Shown piece after piece: positions 18,581-27,610 of a DNA stretch of 64,000 nt. This DNA comes from Giardia muris (lineage: Eukaryota > Fornicata > Diplomonadida > Hexamitidae): the NCBI GenBank assembly GCA_006247105.1, contig CM016928.1, positions 1,178,001-1,242,000 on the forward strand, in the 5' to 3' direction. Numbering within the stretch: the stretch's first letter is position 1; each line of letters starts with the position of its first letter. Both the position numbers and the translations under genes were made by a program. Under the pieces are notes generated by a model that was given only the letters and a program-made list of their open reading frames with translations, had not been told where the DNA came from and made no database searches.

Positions 18581-21352
18581 ATGACGGAGACGAACCTCAT
18601 GGAGGCCGCCCTGAACGGAGATGTCTCCGCCGTCAAGAGGTATTTGGACCAGGCCCAATGCGTCGACGAGGATGGGTGGACTGCGCTCATGTATGCGGTC
18701 AGTGGCCACCATCCCTCTTGCGTCTCCGCCCTATTAAGTGCTGAGGCCGGGATTCAGTCCCCCGACGGTAAGACGGCTCTAATGCTGGCCGCAGAGACCG
18801 GAGATAGCGATTGTGTGCGGCTTCTTTTCCCCCTCGAGGCACGGATGCGCGATAGAAATGGGTGGACTGCACTGATGTATGCAACACACAACAATCAAGC
18901 CCGTTGTGCCTCCCTCCTACTCGGAGAGGCAGGTGCACAGTCAACAGGACAGGTCCAAGGACAAGATCTAGACTTGGGAAGAACCGTTTGTCCTTGTGGG
19001 AGCACTGCGCTAATGCTAGCCGCAGCCCGTGGACATCTTCAGATTGTCGAGAATTTGTGGCCTTTCGAGTGCGGATTACGAGACGCAGATGGATCCTTTG
19101 CCCTATGGATTGTTCGGCAGCAACGGGTATTCTTAGGGCACTCCTTGGACTCATTGGAGCGTCTTCTTGCCATTCAGAGGCTCTTAGCCCCTGAAGAGGG
19201 CGTCCCACCTCTTACACGCCTCATCCCGCCTCCAATCTGCGGAACAACGACAGACCTCATGCATGCAGCCATGACCGGGGACATTCGAGCCGCTCAGCAT
19301 GCCATTACACAAGCGGGACAGATGGACTCGGATGGAATGACCGCTATGATGCGAGCCTCCGAACGAGGCCATAAAGCTATCGTAACCCTTCTTTTCGACG
19401 TTGAGTCCGGCTTGCAAAACAGGAAGAGACAGACGGCGTGCATGCTAGCAGCCTTACATGGGCATACGGAGATCGTTCAGTTGTTGAGAGACGACGAGTC
19501 GCCATTGGAAGACCTTTGGGGGAAGACGGTCTACGACTACGCAATCTCTGGCACGCACCTGTGTATAGCCAAGGAGTTCGAGTATCTGAGTCGCAAGCAT
19601 GACGCGCGAAAGACCATGTTGATGGCGGCGGCCGAGCTTGGAGACCTCGACTGTGTCAACAGCAGCTTATGCGAGGTGAGGAGTCAGACAGATGAGGGGG
19701 TGACGGCACTGATGCTTGCTGCCGAGAAGAATCAAGTGGAGTGCCTCTTCGTTCTTAAAGACCATGAGGCTGGTATGACAGACATTTTCGGGTGTACTGC
19801 ACTCATCTACGCGGCAAGGGCGGGGGCCGTACAAGCTCTTGGCGTTCTTCTTGGGAAGACCGGAGGGCCCGAAGTAACCCTCCAGGACAATGATGGGAGG
19901 ACGGCCCTCATGCATGCAACCATCCGTTCTCATGAGGAATGCGTCAAGCTACTTCTAAGATATGAGGCGGGGCTGCGAGATCGGGAGGGGAGGCTCGCTC
20001 TTGGGTATGCCATTCTATACGGTTCTCTCTCTTGTGCCCGTCTCATCTTGGATGCCGAGATGGACACTTACATATCCAATCGAAGCACTATGTTGGAGAT
20101 CGGCGTGGATCCCGGACGCCTAGGGATTGTCGAGGCGTTGTTTCGGAAGGTTGCTCCAGAGGAGCATCCCTTGGACGTTGCGATCCGGCTTCATCAGGAT
20201 GGTTACGTCAAGGCCGTCTTTACACTGGCTTTAGGGGTGGATAGGCATGCGGGGTACAGCTGCTTATCACTCATCTCCATGGCCAATCGTCCGGACCTTG
20301 TGCGGCACTATCTCCACGAGGCTGGCCAACGTGATACAAGTGGGAAGACAGCCCTGATGCATGCGGCTATCAATGGCCACCTCGAGATGGTTGAAATTCT
20401 CAAGGAGCATGAGGCGCGGAGACAGGACAATACGGGGACCACTGCCCTCATGTACGCGATACGATATAGCACCATCGAGGTCGTGAGAAGCCTTCTTTGT
20501 GAGGCCGGGATGACGGAGAAGTATGGGTGGACTGCTCTTATGAACGCCGTCTACAACCAGAAGGAGGAAATCCCCGCTCTCCTCTTGACTGAAGTAGGAT
20601 GTGCGGCAACAAAACAGTGGGGGATCTTCCAACCGGGGACCACCGCCCTCATGATTGCAGCCATCAACGACATGCCCACTCTCGTCAGTCTATTGAAACC
20701 TCATGAATTGCATCGTCTGAACAGTCAGAACGAGTCCGCACTCTTCTTTGCTTTACGAGCGTCAGCCATGGATTGCATCCTGTTGCTAGCCGACGAGGTT
20801 TCCACCTATGACGCCGAAGGTGTGCCTCAATACATTCGGCTTGGCGGGCCAATCGAGTCCTTGCTCGATGGGGAGGAAAGAACAAGGGTAATGAGAGTGT
20901 TGGATGGGGCGTTCCACAAGTATGTTAGAACCCGCTTACATGAGACCTGTGATGCCCAGAGCTTTGCTAACCGTGTCAAGACGGTTCATGAGCACCTGGT
21001 TTCTCTTCTTCAATCGGAGTCGTGTGAGCAGGCTCAACATGACCTTCTTGTCAGGACCTGTCTTGAGACTATCCTGACAGTCCTCCTGTGTGAAGGTGAT
21101 GAGGTCTGTAAGTTGGATGAACTCGACGTTCTATTGGGCGAGCTGGAGGATGAGCAGGCCCGTTGCGCTGGAGCGTGCATAGTCTGTCTATCCTCTATCC
21201 CGGATACGATCATTATCCCGTGTCGTCACCTGGTACTCTGCAGAGCTTGTGCCTCAAGGATGATGCATCAGTGTCCTTATTGTAGTGGTCTGGCTACAGA
21301 ATACATCTCCATCGATGACTATGAGGACATTGTGGCAAGGAAAACGGGATAG
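18581..21352 (+). CDS. ankyrin-repeat protein (21.1 type) with C-terminal RING finger
   Basis: A 923-residue protein with roughly 20 ankyrin repeats of the Giardia 21.1 style, most carrying G-x-TALM(Y/H/L)A and E-A-G/R repeats, covering residues 1-770. A ~95-residue helical stretch follows, then a C3HC4 RING with ligands C866, C869, C881, H883, C887, C890, C898 and C901. The spacing C-x2-C-x11-C-x-H-x3-C-x2-C-x7-C-x2-C and the PCRHLVLC core resemble IAP and Mind-bomb RINGs, suggesting ubiquitin ligase activity with the repeats binding substrates. The ATG at 18581 follows an A/T-rich box (ctataaaat). A sister with the same RING spacing lies at 40857-42305. Confidence 0.85.
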   Translation: MTETNLMEAALNGDVSAVKRYLDQAQCVDEDGWTALMYAVSGHHPSCVSALLSAEAGIQSPDGKTALMLAAETGDSDCVRLLFPLEARMRDRNGWTALMYATHNNQARCASLLLGEAGAQSTGQVQGQDLDLGRTVCPCGSTALMLAAARGHLQIVENLWPFECGLRDADGSFALWIVRQQRVFLGHSLDSLERLLAIQRLLAPEEGVPPLTRLIPPPICGTTTDLMHAAMTGDIRAAQHAITQAGQMDSDGMTAMMRASERGHKAIVTLLFDVESGLQNRKRQTACMLAALHGHTEIVQLLRDDESPLEDLWGKTVYDYAISGTHLCIAKEFEYLSRKHDARKTMLMAAAELGDLDCVNSSLCEVRSQTDEGVTALMLAAEKNQVECLFVLKDHEAGMTDIFGCTALIYAARAGAVQALGVLLGKTGGPEVTLQDNDGRTALMHATIRSHEECVKLLLRYEAGLRDREGRLALGYAILYGSLSCARLILDAEMDTYISNRSTMLEIGVDPGRLGIVEALFRKVAPEEHPLDVAIRLHQDGYVKAVFTLALGVDRHAGYSCLSLISMANRPDLVRHYLHEAGQRDTSGKTALMHAAINGHLEMVEILKEHEARRQDNTGTTALMYAIRYSTIEVVRSLLCEAGMTEKYGWTALMNAVYNQKEEIPALLLTEVGCAATKQWGIFQPGTTALMIAAINDMPTLVSLLKPHELHRLNSQNESALFFALRASAMDCILLLADEVSTYDAEGVPQYIRLGGPIESLLDGEERTRVMRVLDGAFHKYVRTRLHETCDAQSFANRVKTVHEHLVSLLQSESCEQAQHDLLVRTCLETILTVLLCEGDEVCKLDELDVLLGELEDEQARCAGACIVCLSSIPDTIIIPCRHLVLCRACASRMMHQCPYCSGLATEYISIDDYEDIVARKTG

Positions 21353-21450
21353 AATTTCGATCCCCTCCTATCCCAGAGGTGGCAATTGTACTGTCCAAAC
21401 AACTGGTTAGGTTTAGGTGCATACATTAAAATCGCCGACTGGAGAGAGAC

Positions 21451-22188
21451 ATGCATCAACACCTGCGTCGTCTTCCTGGCCTCATCGTGGTTGATGGCCC
21501 CATCGGCGTGGGGAAGTCGACATTCATCGACACTCTACGCAAGCATATCGAAAACAAGGGGCTCAAGGCACTCCTTATTGGAGAGGACTTTGTCACAGAC
21601 CCGATCGTCGCCCCCTTGATGAACGAGTCGTACCGCCGCCCGGGGGAGTTCCTCATGCTATCCCAGACCCTCATCACCGCGTTCTACGGCAATTGGCATC
21701 GTAAGATTCTGGACTTGGTTCTTAGTAAGAATTACGATTACGTCATCATGGACCGTTGGATGCTCTCCGTCGTCGTCTTCACAGACTCCGGCCGTCGGAA
21801 TGGATCGATCACTGACGCCCAAGCCGCTTCTTTAACGGAGTTTCTGACCCACGTGTTCGTCAAGAACCCTCTCATCCCTCACCTTTACATCCAGCTTTCC
21901 TCGTCAGTCGAGGACTGCTGGAAGAATATCATTCTCCGTAGCCGTAACTACGAGCTAGATGGCGGGGAGGAGCAGATGGCTACCCTTAATGCCTTCCTCC
22001 TCAAAGAGACGGCATCAATCGGCTGTTTGACGTCTCGTTTCGCTAAGGCTCCATATGGGACAACTCCTGACGAGATGGATACTCTATGGAACGAGATGAA
22101 GGCCATCAAGGAGATGGTCCTAACTCGAGACCAATTCTGGACACCATCTGCAGAATTACTCGACAATGTCTTAGCAGCCAGCAAATAG
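21451..22188 (+). CDS. deoxynucleoside kinase (dNK / TK2-dGK-like)
   Basis: A 245-residue P-loop kinase. The P-loop GPIGVGKST is at residues 16-24; the base/sugar-contact segment contains ED (45-46); the DRW motif (101-103, family D/E-R-S) carries the phosphate-sensing Arg; and the LID region has two arginines (163, 165). This is the dNK/dCK/dGK/TK2 fold rather than TK1. It would phosphorylate a salvaged deoxynucleoside with ATP. Giardia is known to depend on nucleoside salvage and to lack ribonucleotide-based de novo deoxynucleotide synthesis, so the enzyme is likely important; which base it prefers cannot be read from the sequence. It ends 20 bp from a convergent gene. Confidence 0.85.
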   Translation: MHQHLRRLPGLIVVDGPIGVGKSTFIDTLRKHIENKGLKALLIGEDFVTDPIVAPLMNESYRRPGEFLMLSQTLITAFYGNWHRKILDLVLSKNYDYVIMDRWMLSVVVFTDSGRRNGSITDAQAASLTEFLTHVFVKNPLIPHLYIQLSSSVEDCWKNIILRSRNYELDGGEEQMATLNAFLLKETASIGCLTSRFAKAPYGTTPDEMDTLWNEMKAIKEMVLTRDQFWTPSAELLDNVLAASK

Positions 22189-22208
22189 ACTAGCTTGCTT
22201 GGGACGCC

Positions 22209-23246
22209 TCATGCCTGCGCATCCGCAAATACCCCCTCGATTATGACGCTAGGCTCCGGTCTCAAGGATATTGAGCTCTCACTGTCGATCTTGCTAGTAA
22301 CCGCTGTCGTCACCGAGTAAAAGCTCCTGTTGATCTCATCCGAGCGGATGGAGGAAGTCTCCGGCTCGGTCTCCGTAGTCCTGGTGAAAGAGACCGTATC
22401 CTCAAGGTGACACTCTCGAATTGCACGAATCCTAGCAATGAGGGTATTTTCCTCGTTAAGGGCGAACCCATGCCTCCCAACGATGTTCTGAGCATCCGGG
22501 GAAAGTATAAAGATGTCTGGAATGACCTCAAGCATGAAGTCCGAGCTCATATCTGCATATTTCTGAATGATCTGGGCGACGGTCTTATCTGCGAGTTTCT
22601 CACGATAAAGGGCTCGCATGCCCTTGAATGTCAATGGGAAGAGGACAAGAGAAAGCCCCATTGTCTTGGTGCATTGGTTTGTGAGCTGGGTCGCTTGTTT
22701 ATGTTGCTGAAACAGAGCCATCATCGGGACGTTGTAGGACTTAAGAGTACTGGCAAGACAAAGCATGAGGGCTTCGTAGCTTGCCAAATAGAAGTCAAGT
22801 CTGGTATTGTAGGTTGCGACTAGACGTCCCACTTGAGCCGCTGGCTGATCTAGCGTGATAGAGTTCAACTCTTCTGCTGCCTCATTGAACCAACGACGTT
22901 CACGAGCTGCCGCCTCCACATGGTGCTTAATTGAACTGCGATTGAAGGCTAATTGCGAGGTTGTGTCGCGTAGCGTCGTAATCATTTGGCCATGAAGAGC
23001 ACGAATCAATTCGAGCTCTTTAGAGAAGGCATCGAGTCTTTCGAGGTGCTCGTCTGTAAAGAGCATACAGGCGTTATCTACTGGTGTACGGTGCTCGTCA
23101 TGCCGCGAGCAAGCCAGAAGACAATTCCTAGAGAAGAGCATACTCTCGTAGACCTCACTGATATGTTCGAGGTCCTTCACCTGTTCCGCCACGATATGGC
23201 GGAGATGCGTCGCCGCCCAGAGGTAATACGGATCGTTCTCGGCCAT
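22209..23246 (-). CDS. hypothetical helical protein, possibly BAR-like (345 aa)
   Basis: Starts MAENDPYY; the frame extends upstream only via GTG, and the ATG at 23246 follows an A-rich leader (gaggcaagaaaaaga). Residues 1-220 are long amphipathic helices with a RRWFNEAAEEL segment and a LASYEALMLCLASTL helix, loosely like BAR-type membrane-curving dimers. The last ~50 residues are Ser/Thr/Glu-rich and probably disordered. No motif is diagnostic. The start lies only 21 bp after the stop of the HECT ligase gene on the same strand, so its promoter probably lies within that gene's 3' end. Confidence 0.5.
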   Translation of the reverse strand: MAENDPYYLWAATHLRHIVAEQVKDLEHISEVYESMLFSRNCLLACSRHDEHRTPVDNACMLFTDEHLERLDAFSKELELIRALHGQMITTLRDTTSQLAFNRSSIKHHVEAAARERRWFNEAAEELNSITLDQPAAQVGRLVATYNTRLDFYLASYEALMLCLASTLKSYNVPMMALFQQHKQATQLTNQCTKTMGLSLVLFPLTFKGMRALYREKLADKTVAQIIQKYADMSSDFMLEVIPDIFILSPDAQNIVGRHGFALNEENTLIARIRAIRECHLEDTVSFTRTTETEPETSSIRSDEINRSFYSVTTAVTSKIDSESSISLRPEPSVIIEGVFADAQA

Positions 23247-23267
23247 TCTTTTTCTTGCCTCCCTCAC

Positions 23268-25142
23268 CTATACGAGCTCGAAGCTTTGGACCGTCGTAGC
23301 GAGGGCTAGGACCTCTTGAAGACTCTCCTTGCTCGTCACTCGTGGAATCTTTAACAGATTCATACATGCATGCCCCATAGGTAGCCACCCAGCGGGGCAT
23401 AACTGTAACGTGAAGGGGAGTGGGTCAGACCCTGGAAGAAAGGACTTTCCGAGATCCTTGAAGCCCCTTGGAGGTGGTGTCGAAATCCCACAGGAGAACC
23501 GAAGGATCTTTGAGGCTAATTCATCACTTTCGTCCACTAACTCCCAGAACCATTGTAATACCTCTGGAGCATCTGAAAACCCAATAGTGTGCGTATTCTC
23601 CCTCCAATCGTCGACATTGATACTAGCTGGTCCGACAATCACGTTCCGGACAAGATCAGCATCAAGGTAGTAAACGCCTGGCATAGGAAGAGAGTCTACA
23701 AATCCACGATGCAAAATCCTGCAAGATTTGAGGTATCCGGGGCCGAAACGTTCTTCTAGAATAGGTTCCGGCCGTATCTCACGTAGAACGTGTAAAGCAC
23801 CGTTGTCGGAAAATCCTTTGATCGTCCGATACCATCTCTTTCGATATTTAAGGCCTGGAAGTAACCTGACTAGCTCCAGAAATGCATTGTTATCACACTC
23901 CGCCTCTGCAATGAGATTCCCTAGCCCAGGTTCAAATTCTTTAATGTATTCGAAGGTAGGGGTAAGTCCAAGGAGAAATGAGATAAAAAGAGAGCTCAAC
24001 TGACAAGAAAGAGAGACATGATGATAAAGGCAACGGGCCAAGAGCCATCCTAAGCAATAGGCGTCGTGTCTATCGATGGTTGGTGAAAGCATTAGATCTC
24101 CAGATGATTCCGATCTCATGAAGACCGAACCTTCCGGCCAGGACGATAAGTCAGCGATGGCCTCTGTCAGGAAGTCCTTCACAATACCTCCTAGATCAAC
24201 GTTTCGTTCTTCGATGAAGGCGACTCTTAAGGGGCCTCGTCGCCTGGCCTTCATGGTGGCTAAGAGAGTCAATCGAACCTGTCGGAAGATGGTAGCTCTG
24301 GATACAGTGAACCGTATTGCCGGATTCAAGCTGAATTGACTATTGACCCAAAGGGTGAAGAGAAGGAGCCGCTCAGTGACATCGAACCGCAGATCCTGTG
24401 GAGAAAACCCCTCTTCCGCGTCATAGGCGGCAATTCGGTACGTCCGACGGAAGCATGTGCTCCGTTGTGTGAAGTCCATGGCCTCCTCATCAAGAATGAT
24501 GATGGTGTGCGAGGAGGGCCGTGCCAAACATACTCTAAGCCCTTCTGTGTGCTGAAAGTGATAGGGAGTCATCCAACGGGCTGTACTAGTCGTGCTAAGA
24601 GGATACCTCGCCTTCGATATAACGTTCGAGTCTTTGAGGGCGAAAGCTTTCAGATCAGCTGGGAGGAGACACACCATATCCATGAACGCGTTGGAAAGCT
24701 CTCGGATCCGGATCAGAGACAAGATAGAGACAAGGACGTGGTGAACCGTGACCATCAGGAAAAGACAACTGATCTCGACCGTCTTCTGCATCGATATATC
24801 CGACCCCTTCGCGACCGCGACTATGGAAAGAATGCAGACGAGGAGTGCGAGTAGAAGGAAGATAACAAAGGCAATGCGTTGATGTAGTAGATTCCACGTC
24901 CTGCCAATGAATAGGAGGGGACAAAGGACAATGACTACCAGATGGGCCACAAATCCAATGATATTCCGTAAAGAACCAAAGAGGAGGGTGCAGAACAAGG
25001 AGGAGACGCAGACGCAGATGATATGTGCTGGTAACCTCCTAACCGGGTTATCGGCCCAAATCAATAGCTGGACCGTGCTCAGGACTACGCAGACCCCTGT
25101 CACGGTCGCCCCAGCCATGATGATGACATGAAATATACTCAT
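23268..25142 (-). CDS. membrane-anchored HECT E3 ubiquitin ligase
   Basis: A 624-residue protein with about five hydrophobic helices in the first ~146 residues (about 4-28, 38-56, 60-80, 88-112, 124-146), then a soluble part. The C-terminal ~320 residues are a HECT domain: ERNVDLGGIVKDFLTEAI near 310-325 (family E-x-G-x-D-x-GG-x-x-R/K), a LGWLLARCLYHH helix, a WFWELVDE segment, and the C-lobe with LRFSCGIS, a PxGHACMN block placing the catalytic Cys at 593, and LKIP. The Cys lies 32 residues from the C-terminus, as in active HECT enzymes. It should transfer ubiquitin from E2 to substrates at a membrane. Membrane helices fused to a HECT domain are unusual. The start lies 3 bp past the previous gene's stop. 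Confidence 0.8.
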   Translation of the reverse strand: MSIFHVIIMAGATVTGVCVVLSTVQLLIWADNPVRRLPAHIICVCVSSLFCTLLFGSLRNIIGFVAHLVVIVLCPLLFIGRTWNLLHQRIAFVIFLLLALLVCILSIVAVAKGSDISMQKTVEISCLFLMVTVHHVLVSILSLIRIRELSNAFMDMVCLLPADLKAFALKDSNVISKARYPLSTTSTARWMTPYHFQHTEGLRVCLARPSSHTIIILDEEAMDFTQRSTCFRRTYRIAAYDAEEGFSPQDLRFDVTERLLLFTLWVNSQFSLNPAIRFTVSRATIFRQVRLTLLATMKARRRGPLRVAFIEERNVDLGGIVKDFLTEAIADLSSWPEGSVFMRSESSGDLMLSPTIDRHDAYCLGWLLARCLYHHVSLSCQLSSLFISFLLGLTPTFEYIKEFEPGLGNLIAEAECDNNAFLELVRLLPGLKYRKRWYRTIKGFSDNGALHVLREIRPEPILEERFGPGYLKSCRILHRGFVDSLPMPGVYYLDADLVRNVIVGPASINVDDWRENTHTIGFSDAPEVLQWFWELVDESDELASKILRFSCGISTPPPRGFKDLGKSFLPGSDPLPFTLQLCPAGWLPMGHACMNLLKIPRVTSKESLQEVLALATTVQSFELV

Positions 25143-25145
25143 TTT

Positions 25146-27506
25146 CTAGAGAGTCGTGAGGGACATCAAATCGACCATCGTCGCCCCGCCAATCCCCTGC
25201 CGCGCCTGCGCCGCGATCTGGTTCAACCGGACCGCAGGCTGCATGATGTCCTGGTGCTGCTCCACCCGCACGTGGCGCAAGAGGACGTAACTATACTGCA
25301 ATATGGGGTCGATGTTGCTCTTCAGCGCCCAGGGGAAGGTGCTATAATCCTTCTCAAGGAAGCGGGTCCGCGAATAGGCGTCAAGAGCAGCGGCAGTGTT
25401 GCGGAAGCCTAAAAGCTGAACCCGACTCTCGAACATCAAGGATGCGAAGTCCAGAACCTCCAGCGTCTCAGCCCGCGCGGTCTTTTGGCGTAGAGAGCCT
25501 GTAAGCTCCGTGTACTCGGTATGCTGGTCTTGAGTGATTGAGACCGAGGTTGCTAGTGCTTGCAAGAGAGTCACCGCATGGTTCTCCGCGGCGACCTCGT
25601 AGAACTCTCCGGCCACGTAGAGGCGCGTGGCTATGTCGCGAGGCATCCGAGTATATTCAGCCTTCAGAGCGCCAACTCTACAAGCCAAGGGGAACAGAGG
25701 TAAGGTGTAATCGAGGGCCCCGAGCCAGGCCGAGACAGTTTGTAGAGTCTCGAGCGCCTCGGGCAGAAGAATACCAAGGCAGATGGCCTGATCCTCTGGT
25801 GGGAGGACACGAGCGAGAGTAAGATGGCTTTCGGTCAGGGTAACTTCGTTGACTCTTCCCATGTAGTCTCGGATCATCCCCAAGACGATGGAAACCGGGC
25901 TTACGGCGTCCCCAGCCGCATTACAAGTTGCGGAGACATCTGTCGCCTCAAGGAGTGCCCCAATGTTCGGCACGGAGTAACGGTCATGCTGCTCAGTAGC
26001 TTGCCCATTGAGCACGTAGAGTCCACTATACCTTCGACCCAATGGAGCACAAAGGTCCGGACGCTTCTCTAACAAAAGCCGTACGCCCAGGTATCCAATA
26101 AACAGCTCAAGAGTCGATGCTGATCGTGCTAGCTGCGTTAGGAAGCTGGTGAACTCTGGTTGGAGCAAGTACAGGTACGCGCGCAAATTCGTGTTTGCTG
26201 AAGCGATGTGAGCATGAGTGATGGTCAAACCGGGAGCCCGCGACCTTCGAGCAGACATCGTCGTCTCCACAGAATCTGCAGTAGGGTCAATGAAGTGCTG
26301 GAGTAGGGCCTCGAACGCGTTATGGAAGATAAGGTCTGACGGCTGGTCGTTCTGGGTCCCACCGCATAGGAGAGAGTAGAGCCCTTGTAAGCCCGGCCCA
26401 TCCACCTCAGCGTCTGTGTACGTGGGCAGGTTCTCTTGGTACTCCATTCGGAGCTCGGTCCGAAGGCCACGCACACCCGCAATCGTTTCAGCGTCAAGTG
26501 GGAGCTGGTGCTTTATCACCCCCGCGAGTGCCGTCGCAAGCCGTGTAAGACACTCTGCAAGGACGGGGTACTCGCGAAAGGCTGTCTGCGCCGTAACGAG
26601 ATAGAGGACATCGTCGTAGAAGCCGGCGCAGAAGAGAGAATAGACAAGGCCGAATGTTCCGGCACGATCCACGGCCACTTGACGCCCGGTAGCATCGAGA
26701 ACAGTAGCTGGGCGAGTGGCAGACGTTGTCTGCATGACGGGGCCTGCGGCTTGGACCAGGAAGCGCGCGACGAGTTGGATATTCGGACGTTCTCGCCACT
26801 CGAAGAAACCTAGATCTACGCCTTTTACGGCCTCCTGGATATGCGCAAAGTACTTGCTGTTTAGGTAAGCGATCCCAAGACAGCACCGCGTCGCAGGGGT
26901 GACGATCGGAAGCAGCGGAGAGCTGTACATGTACTGCATGCATCCAAGCATATCCACGAAGTTAGTAGAAGGCTTATACCCACGCGATATCGCCTCTACC
27001 AAGGACTTGCTTACCTCGGAGAAGACAGCCACCCCAGAGTCACCACTCAGAGCGGTAGGAGACAGCAGATGCGCCACGGAAGCCCGTAATATGGAGCGCA
27101 ATAGGGTAACGTCCGCCTGGGTGACACCAAGAGACGCGGGTCCAACGCTCGCGGCACCACTGCGGCGAGCCGGCGGAGGCGTGTCCGTGAAGCCCAAAAC
27201 CCTTTCGATCAAGGCTTTCTGGGTATTCCAAGTGCGTTGAGTGTAGTCGAAAGCGCACCGCTTTAGGGAGCGCGTCGTAAGGCGAGAAGCCTCCTCGATG
27301 ACCCCATTCAGTAGGTTATCCTCGCGCTCGACCTGGATGTCGGCCAAAGTCAAGGGCTCGGTCGAAAGGGGTTCGGGATGGACCTGAGACGAGGCAATTC
27401 GGGCGAGAAGCGTATGGGATGGCACAATCGACTCCTCCCCGGCGAAGTGTGCGGCGTTGGGGCCTGCGATAGCCGTCGGATACGGTCTCCTCACCGAAAT
27501 CGACAT
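25146..27506 (-). CDS. Nup93/Nic96-like nucleoporin candidate
   Basis: A 786-residue helical protein. The first ~50 residues look disordered; residues about 55-110 form a helix ending RTWNTQKALIERVLG, like the conserved W...K..ll..lg stretch of Nup93/Nic96. Near residue 285 a segment with GLVYSLFCAGFYDDVLYLV resembles the Nic96 hallmark (Y-x-L-L-x-x-G-x-x-x-x-A). The rest is alpha-solenoid. Nic96/Nup93 scaffolds the inner ring of the nuclear pore. The match is by eye and the protein could be another alpha-solenoid. The ATG at 27506 has an A/T-rich leader and, on the coding strand, a 36-nt polypyrimidine tract just upstream. Confidence 0.45.
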   Translation of the reverse strand: MSISVRRPYPTAIAGPNAAHFAGEESIVPSHTLLARIASSQVHPEPLSTEPLTLADIQVEREDNLLNGVIEEASRLTTRSLKRCAFDYTQRTWNTQKALIERVLGFTDTPPPARRSGAASVGPASLGVTQADVTLLRSILRASVAHLLSPTALSGDSGVAVFSEVSKSLVEAISRGYKPSTNFVDMLGCMQYMYSSPLLPIVTPATRCCLGIAYLNSKYFAHIQEAVKGVDLGFFEWRERPNIQLVARFLVQAAGPVMQTTSATRPATVLDATGRQVAVDRAGTFGLVYSLFCAGFYDDVLYLVTAQTAFREYPVLAECLTRLATALAGVIKHQLPLDAETIAGVRGLRTELRMEYQENLPTYTDAEVDGPGLQGLYSLLCGGTQNDQPSDLIFHNAFEALLQHFIDPTADSVETTMSARRSRAPGLTITHAHIASANTNLRAYLYLLQPEFTSFLTQLARSASTLELFIGYLGVRLLLEKRPDLCAPLGRRYSGLYVLNGQATEQHDRYSVPNIGALLEATDVSATCNAAGDAVSPVSIVLGMIRDYMGRVNEVTLTESHLTLARVLPPEDQAICLGILLPEALETLQTVSAWLGALDYTLPLFPLACRVGALKAEYTRMPRDIATRLYVAGEFYEVAAENHAVTLLQALATSVSITQDQHTEYTELTGSLRQKTARAETLEVLDFASLMFESRVQLLGFRNTAAALDAYSRTRFLEKDYSTFPWALKSNIDPILQYSYVLLRHVRVEQHQDIMQPAVRLNQIAAQARQGIGGATMVDLMSLTTL

Positions 27507-27525
27507 GATCGAATTTCACTTTTTC

Positions 27526-27561
27526 AAGAGAGAGGAAGAGGGGGAGAGAGGGAGAGAGAAG
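27526..27561 (+). repeat. 36-nt pure polypurine tract
   Basis: An uninterrupted A/G run made of short GAGA and GGGAGA units. It lies 20-55 bp upstream of the Nup93-like ATG, so it is a polypyrimidine tract in that gene's sense strand, and 50 bp beyond the stop of the EF-hand gene. It could be a promoter element or a simple repeat. Confidence 0.7.
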
Positions 27562-27610
27562 TAGTGAGGACACGAAGATCGCCTTTTTAGTGCAAGGGGG
27601 ATCGACCCCT

